A DNA stretch of 64,000 nucleotides from Pseudoalteromonas luteoviolacea (lineage in GTDB: Bacteria > Pseudomonadota > Gammaproteobacteria > Enterobacterales > Alteromonadaceae), in contig NZ_JAGJEH010000001.1 in assembly GCF_018100925.1 (NCBI RefSeq), forward strand, positions 186,001-250,000, given 5' to 3'. Shown here piece after piece: positions 62,109 through 64,000 of this stretch. How positions within the stretch are numbered: position 1 is the stretch's first letter; each line of letters begins with the position of its first letter. The notes beneath the pieces were generated by a model. The model was not told the DNA's origin. It was given only the letters and a program-made list of their open reading frames with translations, and made no database searches. The translations under genes and the position numbers were made by a program.

Positions 62109-63773
62109 TTACTTTAAGAACCCCGGAAGGTAACTGGTCGCTTTATTTGGATCTCCCTTCCCATCATATATTGCTTGCAATGGAAAGGGATAGGCAGGCT
62201 GCTCTTTGATCACGTTACCCTGTGAATCTTCTTTTTGCGTCAGCAAGCTATCTGGTACGACACCGCCAATTATCCAAGACTCTAATGCACTGATAGCATC
62301 AAATGTGGCGTTACCAGGGCCATCGACACCACAGTGGAGCACGCCGGGCAATAGGAACAACCGGGCAAAATCCCGGACTTTTTGATTGTGGCTTTGCATA
62401 AACTCATCAACATCTTCGTACCAATCTATCGTCGCATAGGCTGGAATAGCAGCGTCCGACCAACCGTGTATAACCAACATTTTTCCGCCACGGTCTTTGA
62501 ATGCTCGTAAGTCTGGATCGTCGGCATCTATCAATTTACTGATTTGGGACAGATTCTCTTTTTCATCTTGATATGAAAAATCACGCCAGTTGTAATCGAC
62601 ATCAAGCGCTGTTGGATAGGCAATATACTTTAAATATTCGGTTGCAGCATAGTAGTGAAAAGGCATCAGCTGCGATAATTGCGGGGCAACCCATCCCATC
62701 CATTCAGGTTCAGAGCCGTAAGGTAATCCACCATAAATGATATCCCCCTGAGCATTTTTAGATGGTGCATACAAGGCTTTTACAGCGTCAACTTGTTGCT
62801 GGGACAAACACCCACTTACTTGTCCGTGCGGGCAAGTCAGTGTTTGGGGGTCAAAATCGCATAATCTAGGGTCACTGATAATACCGTCCTCTAGCCCATC
62901 TTTACCGTCACAGGCTGTCATAACTGCATTGGCTATCAAAGGAATGTCTTGGGGAGATAGAATGGGTTTATCTCTGTGGTTCAAAATAGCACGAGCATTG
63001 TCCATACAGTTAATAAGATTGACGTCGGTATAGTTTATCGTTGGGCCTCTGGCAATGACTCCGTCAAAGTCATTCGGGTAGCGTTTGGCTGCCATAACAC
63101 CTGCATGACCACCTTTTGAGCATCCGGTTATAAACGAATATTGCGGTTGCGCGTGGTAGTATTTTTCAATGATGGCCTTGGCAGCAACTGCAACAACATG
63201 ATTAGCTCGATAAGCAAAGTCAATTTTGAGCTGTTGATTATTTCTCGCCCATTTACCATCAAAGCCGTATGCAGTGTGGCCTCCGTCATGGCTCATTGTG
63301 GCGTAATGTCTAACTATGCCAGCCATGGGAGGGTAGGGGCTGACATCGCCACAAAAGCCCATACAGGCGTTAAGTAAATATTTTTGGTTCCATAATTCAC
63401 GCGCCGGTAAGCGAAGCTCAAAGCGAATAGTTGGTGTGACGTAACCGCGCACAAGGCAATGGTCTGGCAGCGTTTTATGAAGCTTAGGAATTGGTGCGCC
63501 CATAAGCCGGCTGTGCTTATATGCCCATTCGGATTCGCTCGGGCTCATTTCATACCCTTTCACAAAGCGTGACTCAATGACATTGGTTGCTGCTTCTCCG
63601 CGTTCCAATTTGGCAAAATCATCAAAGCGTAGTGACATACACGCGCGTTCTTCAGTGCTTATTTGAACATCAGTTTGAACCGCAAATACGTTAATTGAAA
63701 ACCCACTGAGGCAGGCTAACCCTAGCAAAGGCCAAGTACGACTGATTAAATTAGATATTTTCGACATTCCCAT
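62109..63773 (-). CDS. tannase/feruloyl esterase-family protein
   Basis: 554 residues with a signal peptide (residues about 12-32). The tannase-family (PF07519) signature is clear: nucleophile elbow GCSKGGHAG, then ANQ-type FDGVIARGP, HGWSDAAIP with the catalytic Asp region, and PGVLHCGVDGPG with the catalytic His. The cysteines near the elbow and near the His match the family disulfide (CS-D-HC motif). It should cleave esters of phenolic acids. A Fur-box-like sequence 24-45 bases upstream suggests iron control. Alternatives within the family include MHETase-like or polyphenol esterases. Confidence 0.85.
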   Translation of the reverse strand: MGMSKISNLISRTWPLLGLACLSGFSINVFAVQTDVQISTEERACMSLRFDDFAKLERGEAATNVIESRFVKGYEMSPSESEWAYKHSRLMGAPIPKLHKTLPDHCLVRGYVTPTIRFELRLPARELWNQKYLLNACMGFCGDVSPYPPMAGIVRHYATMSHDGGHTAYGFDGKWARNNQQLKIDFAYRANHVVAVAAKAIIEKYYHAQPQYSFITGCSKGGHAGVMAAKRYPNDFDGVIARGPTINYTDVNLINCMDNARAILNHRDKPILSPQDIPLIANAVMTACDGKDGLEDGIISDPRLCDFDPQTLTCPHGQVSGCLSQQQVDAVKALYAPSKNAQGDIIYGGLPYGSEPEWMGWVAPQLSQLMPFHYYAATEYLKYIAYPTALDVDYNWRDFSYQDEKENLSQISKLIDADDPDLRAFKDRGGKMLVIHGWSDAAIPAYATIDWYEDVDEFMQSHNQKVRDFARLFLLPGVLHCGVDGPGNATFDAISALESWIIGGVVPDSLLTQKEDSQGNVIKEQPAYPFPLQAIYDGKGDPNKATSYLPGFLK

Positions 63774-63796
63774 TTATCTCCTTTTAATGGTTTTGC

Positions 63797-63818
63797 AATT
63801 AATAATCATTATCAATTG
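63797..63818 (-). promoter_or_regulatory. Fur-box-like site
   Basis: On the minus strand: CAATTGATAATGATTATTAA (20 bases), close to the Fur consensus GATAATGATAATCATTATC. It lies directly upstream of the esterase start codon, where it could overlap the promoter. Confidence 0.55.
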
Positions 63819-64000
63819 ACTGTCAAATTGTCTTGTATTCACAATCGAAACTCAAGAGTGCCACGTCGTTATTCGTAAATTTATTGATTTAGGCTGTGTA
63901 GATTGTATTTAATAGTGACTTTGACAGTTGTGAGAACACACTGAAAGCTTTGCTTGCTGTCTGATAATGTAGAAAGTTTATGGGTGGATCATTGATTGAT
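63819..64000. other. window end, intergenic
   Basis: About 180 bases upstream of the Fur-like site with no gene visible before the window ends. Confidence 0.4.

Overview
The window looks like an accessory-rich chromosomal segment of a marine gammaproteobacterium, most likely Pseudoalteromonas or a close relative. The evidence is low GC content, many secreted hydrolases and S9 peptidases, DUF1552/CBM2 redox proteins, a Coq7-type hydroxylase and integron-like cassette debris. The genus is inferred from protein character only. I saw no rRNA, tRNA, CRISPR array or complete insertion sequence.

Layout. 0-9 kb: small orphan genes (barstar, a lipoprotein hydrolase, a Crp/Fnr regulator, an HabB-like membrane protein, a GNAT, a TonB-C lipoprotein) mixed with decayed genes, an IS3 transposase tail, two copies of a REP-like repeat and several attC-like inverted repeats. 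9.2-15.5 kb (minus): three-gene operon of two CBM2/YceI-like secreted proteins, one fused to cytochrome c and the DUF1587-1595-1592-1588-1585 block, plus a DUF1552 protein; a secreted cellulose- or chitin-binding redox system is inferred. 16-20 kb: nucleoside hydrolase and a DPP-IV-type peptidase. 20.5-25 kb: a second stretch of small cassette-like genes.

25.0-30.7 kb (minus) is the most remarkable part: a compact RiPP (TOMM type) cluster with a fused RRE/E1-like/YcaO cyclodehydratase, a thiazolinyl-imide-reductase-like enzyme, a 276-residue precursor with 61 cysteines in internal repeats, and a beta-barrel protein whose N-terminus resembles the precursor leader. I see no transporter and no flavin dehydrogenase.

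31-40 kb: a haloalkane dehalogenase with a signal peptide, two AraC-type regulators, a SnoaL-alpha/beta-hydrolase fusion and a serine beta-lactamase-like hydrolase. 40-46 kb (minus): a Sec-secreted Rhs protein with a polymorphic C-terminal tail, followed by probable immunity genes and preceded by a small Rhs-like gene. 46-57 kb: hypothetical proteins, a ricin-type lectin protein, an orphan Coq7, a MreB subdomain-only protein, a macro-domain pseudogene, a lipoprotein hydrolase and a repeat protein. 57-64 kb: a DUF2975/XRE pair, a second S9 peptidase, a secreted protein with one CxxCH motif, and a tannase/feruloyl-esterase-family protein behind a Fur-box-like sequence.

The degradative enzymes (peptidases, esterase, dehalogenase, CBM proteins) fit a particle- or surface-associated scavenger. 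The Rhs locus, the barstar and the RiPP cluster fit competition with neighbours.
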